Assembly: GCF_009360615.1 (NCBI RefSeq)
Contig: NZ_SPEY01000017.1
Location: 62,001 to 126,000 of the forward strand
Length of the DNA: 64,000 bases
Source of the DNA: Comamonas sp.
GTDB lineage: Bacteria; Pseudomonadota; Gammaproteobacteria; Burkholderiales; Burkholderiaceae_C
Direction of reading: 5' to 3'
Both the position numbers and the translations under genes were made by a program. Below, piece by piece: positions 1-8,275 of this stretch. The notes under the pieces are model-generated. The model was not told where the DNA came from and did not search any database. It saw only the letters and a list, made by a program, of their open reading frames with translations. How positions within the stretch are numbered: the stretch's first letter is position 1; every line of letters starts with the position of its first letter.

Positions 1-7
1 CAGATAA

Positions 8-469
8 ATGAATTTACTTAACTTTATAGAAACTTATCCTTTTACTACCGGTCTTATTATAGGGACTGTATGCCTTGTTTTGCGTTTACTCAGACCGTTA
101 ATCATTAGATTCGATTTTGTAGGAACACCATATTTTCACTATGCAGTTGTAAAAAAAATTCTCGAATCGGATCACACTGTTGTTATGTATGAAGTGAGTT
201 CCAACGGGCACAAAAGTGTAATAGATGAAGAAAAATCCCAAAGAGTTTTTATCGAGGACCCATTAAGAGTCGAAGATGACTTTATGTTCTCAAAAGTCAC
301 CCCGCATATACACTATGATCCAAAAACACTCAAAATTAAGGGTTATTTTCACTTATTAAGTCCTAAGATGGCTAAAGATAAATATTATGAAACCGTCTAC
401 GAAGGTCAATTAGTACTGATAGAACATATACCGGCTTATAAAGAAAATTCTAAGGTTGAGGACAAATAA
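8..469 (+). CDS. Membrane-anchored protein of unknown function
   Basis: 153 residues. The N-terminus has a hydrophobic stretch (about residues 12-34, ending in an Arg-rich turn), then a soluble, charged domain of about 115 residues with no motif I recognise. It probably sits in the inner membrane with most of the chain on one side. The next gene starts 2 bp after its stop, so the two are almost certainly co-transcribed. The start lies only 7 bp inside the window, so its ribosome-binding site and promoter cannot be judged. Confidence 0.6.
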   Translation: MNLLNFIETYPFTTGLIIGTVCLVLRLLRPLIIRFDFVGTPYFHYAVVKKILESDHTVVMYEVSSNGHKSVIDEEKSQRVFIEDPLRVEDDFMFSKVTPHIHYDPKTLKIKGYFHLLSPKMAKDKYYETVYEGQLVLIEHIPAYKENSKVEDK

Positions 470-471
470 TC

Positions 472-882
472 ATGATTACTAAAATTTTTGTGAACTCGCT
501 GCTTATATTCGCCGGTTTCTATTGCATGTACATAATTGTTTATAACCTGATCCAGAAATTTATATTTCAACCTAAGCGAGATTTCGTTCATGCAATGAAT
601 GCTCAAGTAACCAAATTATTAGACAAATCAGCTAATAAATATGGCTTAAAATCAGCATATACAATGGACGAAACTGTTGGCTCAACTACAAAAACGAAAG
701 AAGCAGCCCAAGAAAAGTATGCCGTAGAGCTTTTAGCAAAATGCAAAGAGGAATTAAAAATGCACTCTTTTTACGTGGCTAACCAAGACGCAACTAAAGT
801 AAGTGCGATCTGCATGGTGCCATTAGAAGATGAAAGCATAAAGGTTTATCACATTGTATTAAGCCCTAAATCCAAATCATGA
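472..882 (+). CDS. Single-pass membrane protein of unknown function
   Basis: 136 residues with one N-terminal membrane segment (about residues 6-28), then a soluble region rich in Lys and Glu (about 60-100) that is likely helical. I recognise no family. It follows the preceding gene by 2 bp and precedes the next by 15 bp, which suggests a three-gene operon with the flanking genes. Function cannot be assigned; two adjacent membrane-anchored proteins may act together. Confidence 0.6.
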   Translation: MITKIFVNSLLIFAGFYCMYIIVYNLIQKFIFQPKRDFVHAMNAQVTKLLDKSANKYGLKSAYTMDETVGSTTKTKEAAQEKYAVELLAKCKEELKMHSFYVANQDATKVSAICMVPLEDESIKVYHIVLSPKSKS

Positions 883-897
883 ACCGAGGTTAATTTC

Positions 898-1341
898 ATG
901 AGTGACATGGAGCAACCTGATCTTATTAAAGAGATGGGTGGTATAGAAGCAGCCAGAGCCGTGGTAACTGGAAAAGCCTCTCAAGATATTTTTTTTGATA
1001 TTGGTTTAAAGACTTTTTTCCAAATGGATAATCACGGCGAATGGAAGTATTGGGATGCAAAAAAAGAATCATGGTTGATATGTGATCCAAAGTCAGAGGA
1101 TGATCTTATTGATCACTCCCGTCTTTGGGTCGCAATTTGCAACTATACAAGGTCATTAACACTTGGTTCAAAAGTCGTTGCGTTCAAGCCTATGGAAGCT
1201 GAAATAAGGACAATTACACTAATTTATAACGATACTGGCATGGCGATGTTAGATGATTACTACCTCGTCCCTTTAGACCAAATCCGGCACCCTACAGAAG
1301 AAGAACTTAAATTGGGCAAACGTAGTGATACTGAGCCTTAA
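898..1341 (+). CDS. Soluble protein of unknown function
   Basis: 147 residues, acidic, with no signal peptide or membrane segment. The middle is Trp-rich (WKYWD...SW, about residues 47-60). The start is supported by an upstream GAGG with a spacer of about 8-9 nt. It is the last gene of an apparent operon with the two small membrane-protein genes before it and converges with the minus-strand gene that ends at 1364. No family recognised. Confidence 0.6.
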   Translation: MSDMEQPDLIKEMGGIEAARAVVTGKASQDIFFDIGLKTFFQMDNHGEWKYWDAKKESWLICDPKSEDDLIDHSRLWVAICNYTRSLTLGSKVVAFKPMEAEIRTITLIYNDTGMAMLDDYYLVPLDQIRHPTEEELKLGKRSDTEP

Positions 1342-1363
1342 AAAAACTTTCAAGCATCAGTGG

Positions 1364-1564
1364 TCAATATGAATTCCTTTGTTGTGAGTAGCGCACTTGA
1401 TTACCAATGAGTTGATAATTATCAATTGAATAATAATCACGACCATTATGTTCGATCCGTGTTTCGAGCCACTTATCATCTATAAGAACTTCAACCACAT
1501 CACCGCTTGTGAATTCAACACCATCACATTCAATACGACCAATAGCATTTTTTATAGCAGACAT
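1364..1564 (-). CDS. Small DUF5348-like protein
   Basis: 66 residues. The pattern of a short strand, then GDVVEVLIDDKWLETRIEH and a Tyr-rich turn before a final G-x-x-V-R, resembles the small all-beta DUF5348 family; this is a resemblance by eye, not a search result. Such proteins are common on mobile elements and have no established function. The gene converges with the three-gene plus-strand operon, and a 54-residue gene lies 47 bp upstream on the same strand. Confidence 0.55.
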   Translation of the reverse strand: MSAIKNAIGRIECDGVEFTSGDVVEVLIDDKWLETRIEHNGRDYYSIDNYQLIGNQVRYSQQRNSY

Positions 1565-1611
1565 ACATTACTCCATGCGAACGATTAATTGATTGTTTCA
1601 AATAAACTAAA

Positions 1612-1776
1612 TCAAAGTTTTATTTTATGATTAGTAATGCTTGCACCACGATTGATAGTTTCCTCAGCTTTTTTTCTTGCTTCACTGTATTGGTTTTGAC
1701 CTTCTTTCAATGTTTTTTTAAAATTTTCAGCAGTCTCATCGAGCTTATTTGGAGAATCATTAACCTTTGTACTCAT
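1612..1776 (-). CDS. Small charged helical protein (54 residues)
   Basis: A short minus-strand frame that encodes a Lys/Glu-rich, probably all-helical 54-residue protein. The start is supported by AAAGGTGG about 7 nt upstream of the ATG, a good ribosome-binding site, and the composition is protein-like. The longer plus-strand frame across the same bases (1627-1827) encodes a Cys/Phe/Ser-rich chain typical of a shadow and was discarded. Function unknown; the length and amphipathic character would fit a small binding protein or antitoxin-like factor, but nothing proves it. Confidence 0.5.
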   Translation of the reverse strand: MSTKVNDSPNKLDETAENFKKTLKEGQNQYSEARKKAEETINRGASITNHKIKL

Positions 1777-1876
1777 ACTAGCCACCTTTATGGATTGATT
1801 AGCCCTTCAAGTGAAGGTAGTCGATAAATCATACTAACATGTTAAAATTGGTAAATACCAATTGAGTCCAGACCTT

Positions 1877-2296
1877 TTATAGACTCAAAAAACGGATGGT
1901 TTTTAAATTGTTTTTCAGCTCCCATTCCCCTACAAAATCTTCATTAGAGATGCCATTGTTTTTTGATGTTATATCCATCCATTCTTCAAAAGCGGCTTGG
2001 TCCACGTACCGTAGTTGATCCAAATGAAAATTATCCTTTTTGAAAAATACAGCGACAGTTTTTGTTTCAACCAATTCATTTAAGATTTTTTGCGCGGTAT
2101 CAATACCGCCAATCCGGTCAACTTCGAATTTTGCTTGTTGAAAATCCATATCATCGTAAACGTCAGCTAAATCTATTGCTTGCTTAAGATCGTCAGCCTC
2201 AGCAACTTCGATAAACATGACCTTGTTTTCTTTATTGATAAGCCATTTACCAATCTCGAAGGTACCATCATCTTTTTCACGAATCTGATTACGCAT
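1877..2296 (-). CDS. Acidic soluble protein of unknown function
   Basis: 139 residues, acidic, without membrane segments. It begins with a short beta-type stretch and continues with a probable helical region rich in Asp and Glu. No motif recognised. It may be transcribed with the two genes upstream (2322-2543 and 2540-2848); the gap to the first is 25 bp. Confidence 0.6.
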   Translation of the reverse strand: MRNQIREKDDGTFEIGKWLINKENKVMFIEVAEADDLKQAIDLADVYDDMDFQQAKFEVDRIGGIDTAQKILNELVETKTVAVFFKKDNFHLDQLRYVDQAAFEEWMDITSKNNGISNEDFVGEWELKNNLKTIRFLSL

Positions 2297-2321
2297 AACA
2301 CATCCTTTGAATCATTAGTTT

Positions 2322-2543
2322 TCATGAACTGGAAATAACGCTAAACGTACGCTTAACTTTATTCTTGGTAATATATAAAACAAATAAAGAAAGCCCAAAA
2401 GAAAAAATAGCTTTTTTCAAGTCTGGTACGTTGTTGTTGTAGTTATACTCAATGTATAGCGTGAAAGACAGCCAAACCATGAAAATTAAAGCCAGTGCAA
2501 AAACTAAAAGATTAAAGATGAGTACTAGCCAGTGTTTTGTCAT
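2322..2543 (-). CDS. Small two-helix membrane protein
   Basis: 73 residues with two hydrophobic segments (about residues 5-30 and 43-60) joined by a polar loop, ending in a basic tail. Its ATG overlaps the stop of the upstream gene by 4 bp, a classical coupled arrangement. Unknown function; likely works with its overlapping neighbour. Confidence 0.5.
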   Translation of the reverse strand: MTKHWLVLIFNLLVFALALIFMVWLSFTLYIEYNYNNNVPDLKKAIFSFGLSLFVLYITKNKVKRTFSVISSS

Positions 2544-2848
2544 TTTTTATGTCTTAAGTAAAGTTTAGACCATTGTATCCTAAAGGCTATTGTTTGGAGA
2601 GACTGTTGTTTCCTGATCCGGATAAGATTAGCGATCGAGGTAAAGTTCACAACGGTTTTTGGAGATAGGACTTCTCCGGAAAAAGACCTGGTGTAAGCTT
2701 CATTGAAACCAGTTAAAAAATAAACCAGACCACGGTGTGAGAATTGTTTCGCTCTTAAAGATTTACAGTTATGAGTAAAAACTAAAATCGATAAAAAATA
2801 TATAAATAGATTAATGATTGAGAAATATTTAGCAAATTTAAATGCCAC
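2540..2848 (-). CDS. Small basic membrane-associated protein
   Basis: 102 residues with one N-terminal hydrophobic segment (about residues 7-25), then a basic C-terminal region (many Arg, Lys, Gln, Ser). It is translationally coupled by a 4-bp overlap to the downstream two-helix membrane gene. No family recognised. Upstream lies the long noncoding block that starts near 2849. Confidence 0.45.
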   Translation of the reverse strand: MAFKFAKYFSIINLFIYFLSILVFTHNCKSLRAKQFSHRGLVYFLTGFNEAYTRSFSGEVLSPKTVVNFTSIANLIRIRKQQSLQTIAFRIQWSKLYLRHKK

Positions 2849-3028
2849 TATGGATTGAAGCCTAAAAATTTCGTGGATTAAATCAGCGACTTTTATAAAT
2901 CCTAGATGGGTAATGGCATCACTAAAATAGCTATTTTAACCCACTTAAAAACTATCAGGAAAAGCCCCAATTTTTTTCAAAATGATAGCCTACTTGCTGC
3001 GATCGCCACGCGCATTTTTCCGACCGCT

Positions 3029-3082
3029 CTGGTAAGGTCCACGGCGGGAAATTTTAAAAAAATTTTCGCCGCGCCCTACCAG
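3029..3082. repeat. Long imperfect inverted repeat
   Basis: The two arms run from CTGGTAAGG...CGGCGGGAAATTTT to AAAATTTTCGCCG...CCCTACCAG, with only a few bases at the centre. RNA or single-stranded DNA from here would form a hairpin of more than 20 pairs with small bulges. It lies in the noncoding block just before the iterons. It lacks a clear T-run, so a structural or origin role is as likely as a terminator. Confidence 0.6.
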
Positions 3083-3134
3083 CATATACCACAAATATGG
3101 GAAAACTCAAATAAACGCATTTAAACCATACAAT

Positions 3135-3621
3135 CCCGACTGCTATAAAGCACCATGGTTTTCTATAAAAATGGCATAGGAATTCACAATGCCTTATAGG
3201 TATCTATAAAAATCAAATCGGGAACCATAACTTTAAAATAGGAAACTATCCCCTATCCTTTAGAAATCTATAAATACAAATATAGCTGACTATATAAAGC
3301 AAGGAAGCACCCTCACATGCGATGTAACAACAGATAAACGAAGCAATGTGTCAAATCATCAACTCATATATAGAAAGCTAATACAAAGCGAATAGGAGGC
3401 AATAGAGCAGAATATAGGTAACTCTTAAGGATATAGCCATCTAAATATAAACAACTATTGAAATTTAAAAGTAGGCAGTAGATCGGGCGCGGTGCCGCCA
3501 GAATTTAGCAATATAGAAAGCCGTAACAAGAACAATAGAAAGGTATTTTATAAGTATAGAGAGCTAAATTTTTAAAAATAGAAGACTATAAATAGATAAT
3601 AGGAAGCTATAAGTGGGATAG
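3135..3621. repeat. Iteron-like array, ATAG-N4-CTAT, 21-22 bp period
   Basis: A 12-bp degenerate palindrome ATAG-N4-CTAT recurs at 3196, 3238, 3260, 3282, 3370, 3392, 3414, 3513, 3535, 3556, 3578 and 3599, with weaker copies at 3155, 3217 and 3433. Spacing inside each group is 20-22 bp, about two helical turns, so all sites in a group face the same side of the DNA. Perfect copies include 3196, 3238, 3282, 3578 and 3599. This is the layout of replication iterons or a partition centromere. No Rep gene is next to it; an H-NS gene follows at 4019. Confidence 0.75.
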
Positions 3622-3626
3622 TGGCG

Positions 3627-3726
3627 GCGGCGGGGCAAACCCTAGCTCTAGGGCGGATTAAATCTAAAATTAAATTTAATACTAGACTTACACTAATTCA
3701 TGCTCATGAACGCTATGCCCCGCCGC
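3627..3726. repeat. Nested palindromes (possible cruciform)
   Basis: GC-rich arms GCGGCGGGGCA (3627-3637) and TGCCCCGCCGC (3716-3726) are exact inverted repeats. Between them lie two perfect palindromes with 2-base centres: CCCTAG-CT-CTAGGG (3640-3653) and TTCATG-CT-CATGAA (3697-3710). The whole could fold as a stem with two side hairpins. It starts right after the last iteron. In an AT-rich plasmid this GC-rich structure stands out and would fit an origin of replication or transfer. Confidence 0.6.
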
Positions 3727-4018
3727 TAGATAAGTATAATTAAATATTCACAAAGATTTATATAATTGCTGTAAATAAATAGCAAAAAACTAAAATATTA
3801 AACCAAAAAAACCACTGCGCATGCAGTCGGGAAAATGACCAGAATTTGCGAGTACTGCACATAATAATTATTTTTTTCAGTAGGTTAACTACCCCCACAG
3901 TTAATAATTTATTTGATTTTAAGCAATATATATAGTATTTTTATTCTAATGCTTTTTATTTCCGAAATATTAATTTCAAAATTAATCTTTTCCCGATTTT
4001 AAGAATGAGGCTTTTAAA

Positions 4019-4438
4019 ATGAGTAAAGAAGCAACTCAGATCGCTCAAGATAATACGGACTTAACAGAACAGTTCAAAGAACTCTTGAAGGACCGTGATG
4101 TCAATGACATCGAAAGTGTTATCAAAAATTTAAACATGATGGCTGATGTAAAACGAAAAGAAGATTACCTCGCTATTTATAATGAATTTGAAGAACGTGT
4201 GATTGCACTTGGTTTCGGTAGCTTGCCAGACTTTTTGGTCGCGATCGAAGCGCAAGGGCTTGTTAAAACCGCACGTAAAGAACGTAAGAAAGTTGATGTT
4301 CGCTATATCGATCCAGAAAACCAAAACAATACATGGACTGGTCGCGGCAAAAAACCAATCTGGATTCAAGATTACCTTAGTAAAGGTCGTGAACTTGAGG
4401 AATTCTTGGTACCGGCAGAGAAAGAAGATCAGGAATAA
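4019..4438 (+). CDS. hns: H-NS family nucleoid-associated protein
   Basis: 139 residues. The N-terminal half (about 1-85) is helical and suited to oligomerisation. The C-terminal region (about 96-130) carries the H-NS DNA-binding signature: RYIDPEN followed by WTGRGKKP and a closing EEF. H-NS proteins bind AT-rich DNA and silence foreign genes; plasmid copies reduce the cost of carrying AT-rich cargo. Start is supported by GAGG upstream. It directly follows the iteron block and is followed by a strong terminator, so it is a single-gene unit. A second hns gene sits inside the CRISPR locus. Confidence 0.9.
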   Translation: MSKEATQIAQDNTDLTEQFKELLKDRDVNDIESVIKNLNMMADVKRKEDYLAIYNEFEERVIALGFGSLPDFLVAIEAQGLVKTARKERKKVDVRYIDPENQNNTWTGRGKKPIWIQDYLSKGRELEEFLVPAEKEDQE

Positions 4439-4463
4439 ATTTTCAAATCATTTCTACATCATT

Positions 4464-4491
4464 AAAGCAGCCAAAACTGGCTGCTTTTTTT
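4464..4491 (+). terminator. Terminator after hns
   Basis: AAAGCAGCC and GGCTGCTTT arms around a 6-base loop, followed by a run of T. A strong intrinsic terminator for the hns gene; it may also work for the convergent gene ending at 4501. Confidence 0.85.
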
Positions 4492-4500
4492 AAATTGTAC

Positions 4501-4782
4501 TCAAACTGGATTATCTTGAACTATGAGCCAATTAAGTGACCCGACACCATCATCAACAATATCTAAATGACCACTACCCTGATGAATATGTATATTTTTA
4601 AAAGCTGTTTTTATAAAACCAAACATCTTAGTTTGATTGACCTCAAGCCATGCTTCAAGTGCAATGTCTAAGTCAGTTTTCAAATCGTTTAAATTTTGTG
4701 TGTAATCAACATCTAATTCATCTATTAGCTGACCACGAACTACTCTTTTTATACCACTCAAATTTATCACTTTAACTTTCAT
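4501..4782 (-). CDS. Protein of unknown function (93 residues)
   Basis: 93 residues, acidic, no membrane segment. The centre is probably helical and the end has a short HIHQGSGHLDIVDDG stretch. No family recognised. It stands alone between the hns terminator and an AT-rich spacer and converges with hns. Confidence 0.5.
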   Translation of the reverse strand: MKVKVINLSGIKRVVRGQLIDELDVDYTQNLNDLKTDLDIALEAWLEVNQTKMFGFIKTAFKNIHIHQGSGHLDIVDDGVGSLNWLIVQDNPV

Positions 4783-4906
4783 AGAAAACCTATCTGCTTA
4801 TAATTTGATTATGTATCATTAAACATTAATTATTAAAAACAATAAAATATATCTGTAAACTATAATTTTACTCAGTGCTTATAAACTACTCGGCTGCATG
4901 AATATC

Positions 4907-6535
4907 TTAATCTTTCTTTAGAATTTTCCATGGCTTAACCAGTGATTCTACCCAATTTTCCATTGCCATAACTATTTGCTCTCGTTCAACTGATTCTGGA
5001 TACATGCTTACTTTAGCATTCCAACTTGACGGCGTTTGATCTGTCCCATAAACCAAAAATTCATTTATTTGTCCTTCTTCAATTAACCGATCACTCATCC
5101 ATGTCTCAAATGCCCTAGCAAAAAGTTCAGTTGGTTCTGCCCAATAAAGCTTTTTGGTTGCAGCATCCAATCGTGCGGCATTATTTGAATATTCACTTAT
5201 TTTACTCAATGATCCATTGTATTTTTTATAAACTATATTTTGCATCAAAAACATAAAATCTGGGATCATTGTTTGGTCCTTTATATTTCTTATATATCGA
5301 GCTTCCTCTCTAAGAAAAGTCCGATGGTCCTTAATACTATAAATAAATTCTTCTGATAGGAATTTTGAGTTTGTTTTGTTTCTTTTGGCTAAATACGCAT
5401 CAAGAGCATGTCCAAATTCATGTGCCAATGCCCCCACACCCTTTGTTTTAGTCAAATGGATTAACCATTGATCCAGTTCAAAATGTGCGGCAACACTATC
5501 TCCTTTCCCACGACTCCCAAAAGCAATCCCCAGAGTCCCGCCCAAAGAAGCAAAAGTCGGTGGTAAACCAAAAATACGAGTTAGGTCCATAAATGCATCA
5601 TAGGTTGCATCAATAAATCCTTGTCTTTCTGATTGAGTTACCCAATTACCAAATTCAACTCCACGAAATTTAAAAGTTTCAGCAAATGTTTCAACTGATA
5701 TAAGCCCACCTTGTCTGTAATCTGGACCTTGACGGATATATGGTCTATCGAAACATGGGCGAACTGGTGGTTTGGTTCTCTCCTTTTTTTCCTTTGGCTT
5801 ATTTTTTCGACCAGTCAATACTTCTTTATCGAATATCTTCTTCGCTTGTGCCATAGCCTCCTTAAATGTTGAAAATTCAGTCCACCCATCCAATGTCTTT
5901 ACTGTTTTAGGTGTAGCAGATTTCACGGCGAACCAAGCCTTTTTTTTGGTATTACTATCTATCAGAATACAGGCTCCATAATTATCACTATCCAATACAT
6001 CTTCATCATCAAACCAACCTAAAGCCTCTAAACTATCCAACCTTAGTTTGGACTCCATATTTAAACTCAATGGATGTGCTACTTTTCTTCTTGTCGTTTT
6101 ACCGGCTGCGTAACGCTCTATATCATTTTTTGAATTAGGGTATTTGTTTTTTATAAAGGAATTAAAATGATTTCTCAGAATATCAATTGATTCATAATGC
6201 GAATTTTCATAAGCATTTTTCAAGAATTCAATGCTTTCTATGTAGGCTTCACGCCAGATCGTTGCCGATAAGTTAAACCAACCTCCATCTAAAGGCTTAT
6301 TAGATAAATTTTCATAAATTACCATGAATAAAACGGCGTGTTTACCGGTATTTAACCCCCCCTTAACATCATCTCGAAAGTTTGGTCGAGTCCAGAGGCT
6401 CCTTTTGGATATTTGACCTCCAGTCTGATTCAATGTGAAATGAACAGGTAATGCCAAATCTTTCTTAGCACCTTCAAATTTTTCACCTATATCACCGATA
6501 TAGTCACTTGAATCCTGTAAATTTCCGTCATTCAT
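4907..6535 (-). CDS. LPD1-domain protein with HEFGH metallopeptidase-like motif
   Basis: 542 residues. The region from about 260 to 400 matches what I know of the LPD1 domain of large polyvalent proteins on mobile elements: GPDYR, FGFRGVEFGNW-like core, LGLAFG-like turn and LTKTKG...LAHEFGHALD. HEFGH (372-376) is an HExxH zinc site, and the later E in WAEPTELFARAFE could be a third ligand. These domains occur in conjugative plasmids and phages, often as proteins thought to be injected with DNA. The N-terminal 240 residues are unrecognised. Two small unknown genes lie upstream on the same strand and may be co-transcribed. Confidence 0.75.
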   Translation of the reverse strand: MNDGNLQDSSDYIGDIGEKFEGAKKDLALPVHFTLNQTGGQISKRSLWTRPNFRDDVKGGLNTGKHAVLFMVIYENLSNKPLDGGWFNLSATIWREAYIESIEFLKNAYENSHYESIDILRNHFNSFIKNKYPNSKNDIERYAAGKTTRRKVAHPLSLNMESKLRLDSLEALGWFDDEDVLDSDNYGACILIDSNTKKKAWFAVKSATPKTVKTLDGWTEFSTFKEAMAQAKKIFDKEVLTGRKNKPKEKKERTKPPVRPCFDRPYIRQGPDYRQGGLISVETFAETFKFRGVEFGNWVTQSERQGFIDATYDAFMDLTRIFGLPPTFASLGGTLGIAFGSRGKGDSVAAHFELDQWLIHLTKTKGVGALAHEFGHALDAYLAKRNKTNSKFLSEEFIYSIKDHRTFLREEARYIRNIKDQTMIPDFMFLMQNIVYKKYNGSLSKISEYSNNAARLDAATKKLYWAEPTELFARAFETWMSDRLIEEGQINEFLVYGTDQTPSSWNAKVSMYPESVEREQIVMAMENWVESLVKPWKILKKD

Positions 6536-6553
6536 CTGGCTATTACCATCCCA

Positions 6554-6853
6554 TTAAAGCCAAATCAATTTTGCTGAGGGGTTATCTAGCATTTTACTAA
6601 AATGAATCGCATGTTCTAAAGCTGAATTGACATCAAATACTATTCCTAGTTCCTTAAGAAATTTAAGTTCATCCTTGAAGGTTCTTTTATTTACACTGTC
6701 CCTTGATGTTGAAGCATAGTATGCGTATTGACCCGCCAAATACTCGACAGTGAAGTTTGTATGCTTACCGGTATGATTATGGTCAAAAAAACTAACCAAC
6801 TTTGAACAGTCTATTTGCCATAGTCCGGCACTTACAATAAATTCAGATGCCAT
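6554..6853 (-). CDS. Protein of unknown function (99 residues)
   Basis: 99 residues, soluble, with a probable helical C-terminal half. No family recognised. It lies 18 bp upstream of the LPD1 gene and 12 bp downstream of the 168-residue gene, so the three are likely one operon and may act together. Confidence 0.55.
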   Translation of the reverse strand: MASEFIVSAGLWQIDCSKLVSFFDHNHTGKHTNFTVEYLAGQYAYYASTSRDSVNKRTFKDELKFLKELGIVFDVNSALEHAIHFSKMLDNPSAKLIWL

Positions 6854-6865
6854 TGTTTGCCTAAC

Positions 6866-7372
6866 CTAATTCATCAACGAAACGGATGTATTAAAATCTG
6901 GTAACGTTAAATTCTGACTTGTGTAAATCTCAAAGTGTTCCGAATCATCAGTGAACACTTTCAGTTCATCAAGCAAATCATTAACTTCTTGTAATATATA
7001 GTTTTTAAATATATTGTACAGTTCTTCACTTACATACTTATTCCGAGTAAGAATATTTGTAGTTTCTACGAGGAAGGTATATAGAACCTTTTTTAACTCG
7101 AATATTAAATTTGCCTCTGATACTCCCTCAATATTGAACATTCCAGATTCTTCACTGAAATACCTAACAAATATTAATGATTGATGTTGATCTAAGAACC
7201 GTCTTAATGCTGAGTAAGACTCCACATGCTTTTTATAAACCTGTATATCTTTAATGGAATCAGTTATATAAACATGGTACCGACTTGATAGTAGGAATGA
7301 ATGATGATTTTGTGTTTCCAAATATTTGGAAACATTGGTTTTTAGATTTTGACCAACATATCGATTTTGCAT
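6866..7372 (-). CDS. Helical protein of unknown function
   Basis: 168 residues, mostly helical in appearance, no signal peptide and no membrane segment. No family recognised. First gene of the apparent operon that continues with the 99-residue gene and the LPD1-domain gene. A 31-bp gap separates it from the secreted-protein gene upstream. Confidence 0.55.
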   Translation of the reverse strand: MQNRYVGQNLKTNVSKYLETQNHHSFLLSSRYHVYITDSIKDIQVYKKHVESYSALRRFLDQHQSLIFVRYFSEESGMFNIEGVSEANLIFELKKVLYTFLVETTNILTRNKYVSEELYNIFKNYILQEVNDLLDELKVFTDDSEHFEIYTSQNLTLPDFNTSVSLMN

Positions 7373-7403
7373 ACTTTTTCCTTAAGAAATCTTTAGTTAT
7401 TAA

Positions 7404-8204
7404 TTATCTAACTGATTTACAGACATACTTTTGAATTGCGCCTGAAATTTTACTTTCATTTGCTATACGGTACTTGATTTCAGAAAATGAATATCGTTCT
7501 TCTGAGAGTTGAGTTCCATTCCTATCATATTTTGAAACATACAGACGAGCGATCGTCCCTTTTTCACAATCAGCCATATTTTTTGCAATAAAATATTGTC
7601 CCTTACCTAAGTAAGATGAATTATTACTTTTAGATGTCATTTTACTTGTAAAGGCTACCATCTTATTTTTTGTATTCGCCGAGATAGATGCTTCATCTAC
7701 CTGAACTAAAACATTCTCATCCTGCGTAACAAAGGACCAGATATTTTTATTATCTGTTCTGAAATTCGGGACCGATTGTATAACCTCTTTTTGAGGATTA
7801 TTTTTTGGCAATAAAGGGCATAAATAGTTCATCACATCTGAGTAGATTGTGTTTGGACTGACTTTAACCACATTAATTGCGTTGCCATCGTCAGTAGATT
7901 TATATGAAATTTGACCGGCAGGGTTATACTTAATTAGAGCAAAAAGTGTTTTAGTACCTGTTGCGCAATTTATCGTTTCTTTAGCAACTAACAGCTCTCC
8001 TTTTTTCAACCCGTCCTGATCGCTACCTGACTCTAAACGGCTTTTGTAGAGAATTTCATTGGGATCATTCACATTGATCAAGATGGAATCTTTATCAACA
8101 AACATTTTCGTGCCAGTTTTAGTGATAGCGATTGGTTGCCAAGAAGCAGCGCCGACTTGAACAGAGAGTGCCGTGATTGCACCAAATATCACATATTTTT
8201 TCAT
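7404..8204 (-). CDS. Secreted protein with two adhesin-E-like domains
   Basis: 266 residues if it starts at the inner ATG, which has GAGAG about 7 nt upstream; a start 12 bp earlier is possible. A signal peptide is clear (basic start, hydrophobic core, cut after VGA or GAA). The mature part has two similar halves, each with a Trp near its start, a Asp-x-x-Ser-Ile turn, a central YlGKGqYf/KKGELLVAKE stretch, a single Cys in the D/N-C pattern and a closing Y-x-C. This resembles the surface-adhesin protein E family common in Acinetobacter. Probably periplasmic or surface-exposed. Confidence 0.6.
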   Translation of the reverse strand: MKKYVIFGAITALSVQVGAASWQPIAITKTGTKMFVDKDSILINVNDPNEILYKSRLESGSDQDGLKKGELLVAKETINCATGTKTLFALIKYNPAGQISYKSTDDGNAINVVKVSPNTIYSDVMNYLCPLLPKNNPQKEVIQSVPNFRTDNKNIWSFVTQDENVLVQVDEASISANTKNKMVAFTSKMTSKSNNSSYLGKGQYFIAKNMADCEKGTIARLYVSKYDRNGTQLSEERYSFSEIKYRIANESKISGAIQKYVCKSVR

Positions 8205-8275
8205 ATTGGCTCTCATTCTTGAATGATCATTAGCAGTACAATATTAATATAATTATAAATCATTAATATAAATAT

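Larger units (their letters stand above)
2849..4018. other. 1.17-kb noncoding block
   Basis: No convincing gene. A 72-codon plus-strand frame (2906-3124) crosses the long inverted repeat and is not credible. The block holds the inverted repeat at 3029-3082, the iteron array, the nested palindromes, a small hairpin ACTGC-GCAT-GCAGT near 3828-3841, and AT-rich DNA that leads into the hns gene (probable promoter region, 3880-4018). A weak copy of the plasmid GTGGTATAT motif lies near 3083-3107 on the minus strand. Confidence 0.6.

Noticed and set aside
1627-1827. Plus-strand 66-codon frame
   Set aside because: Composition rich in Cys, Phe and Ser is typical of a shadow; the opposite strand has a better small gene.
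2906-3124. Plus-strand 72-codon frame
   Set aside because: It runs through the long inverted repeat, has no ribosome-binding site and no protein-like composition.
3135-3621. The 21-22 bp periodic array as a CRISPR array
   Set aside because: Units are short degenerate palindromes with constant spacing and no conserved 25-37 bp repeat, which fits protein-binding iterons instead.
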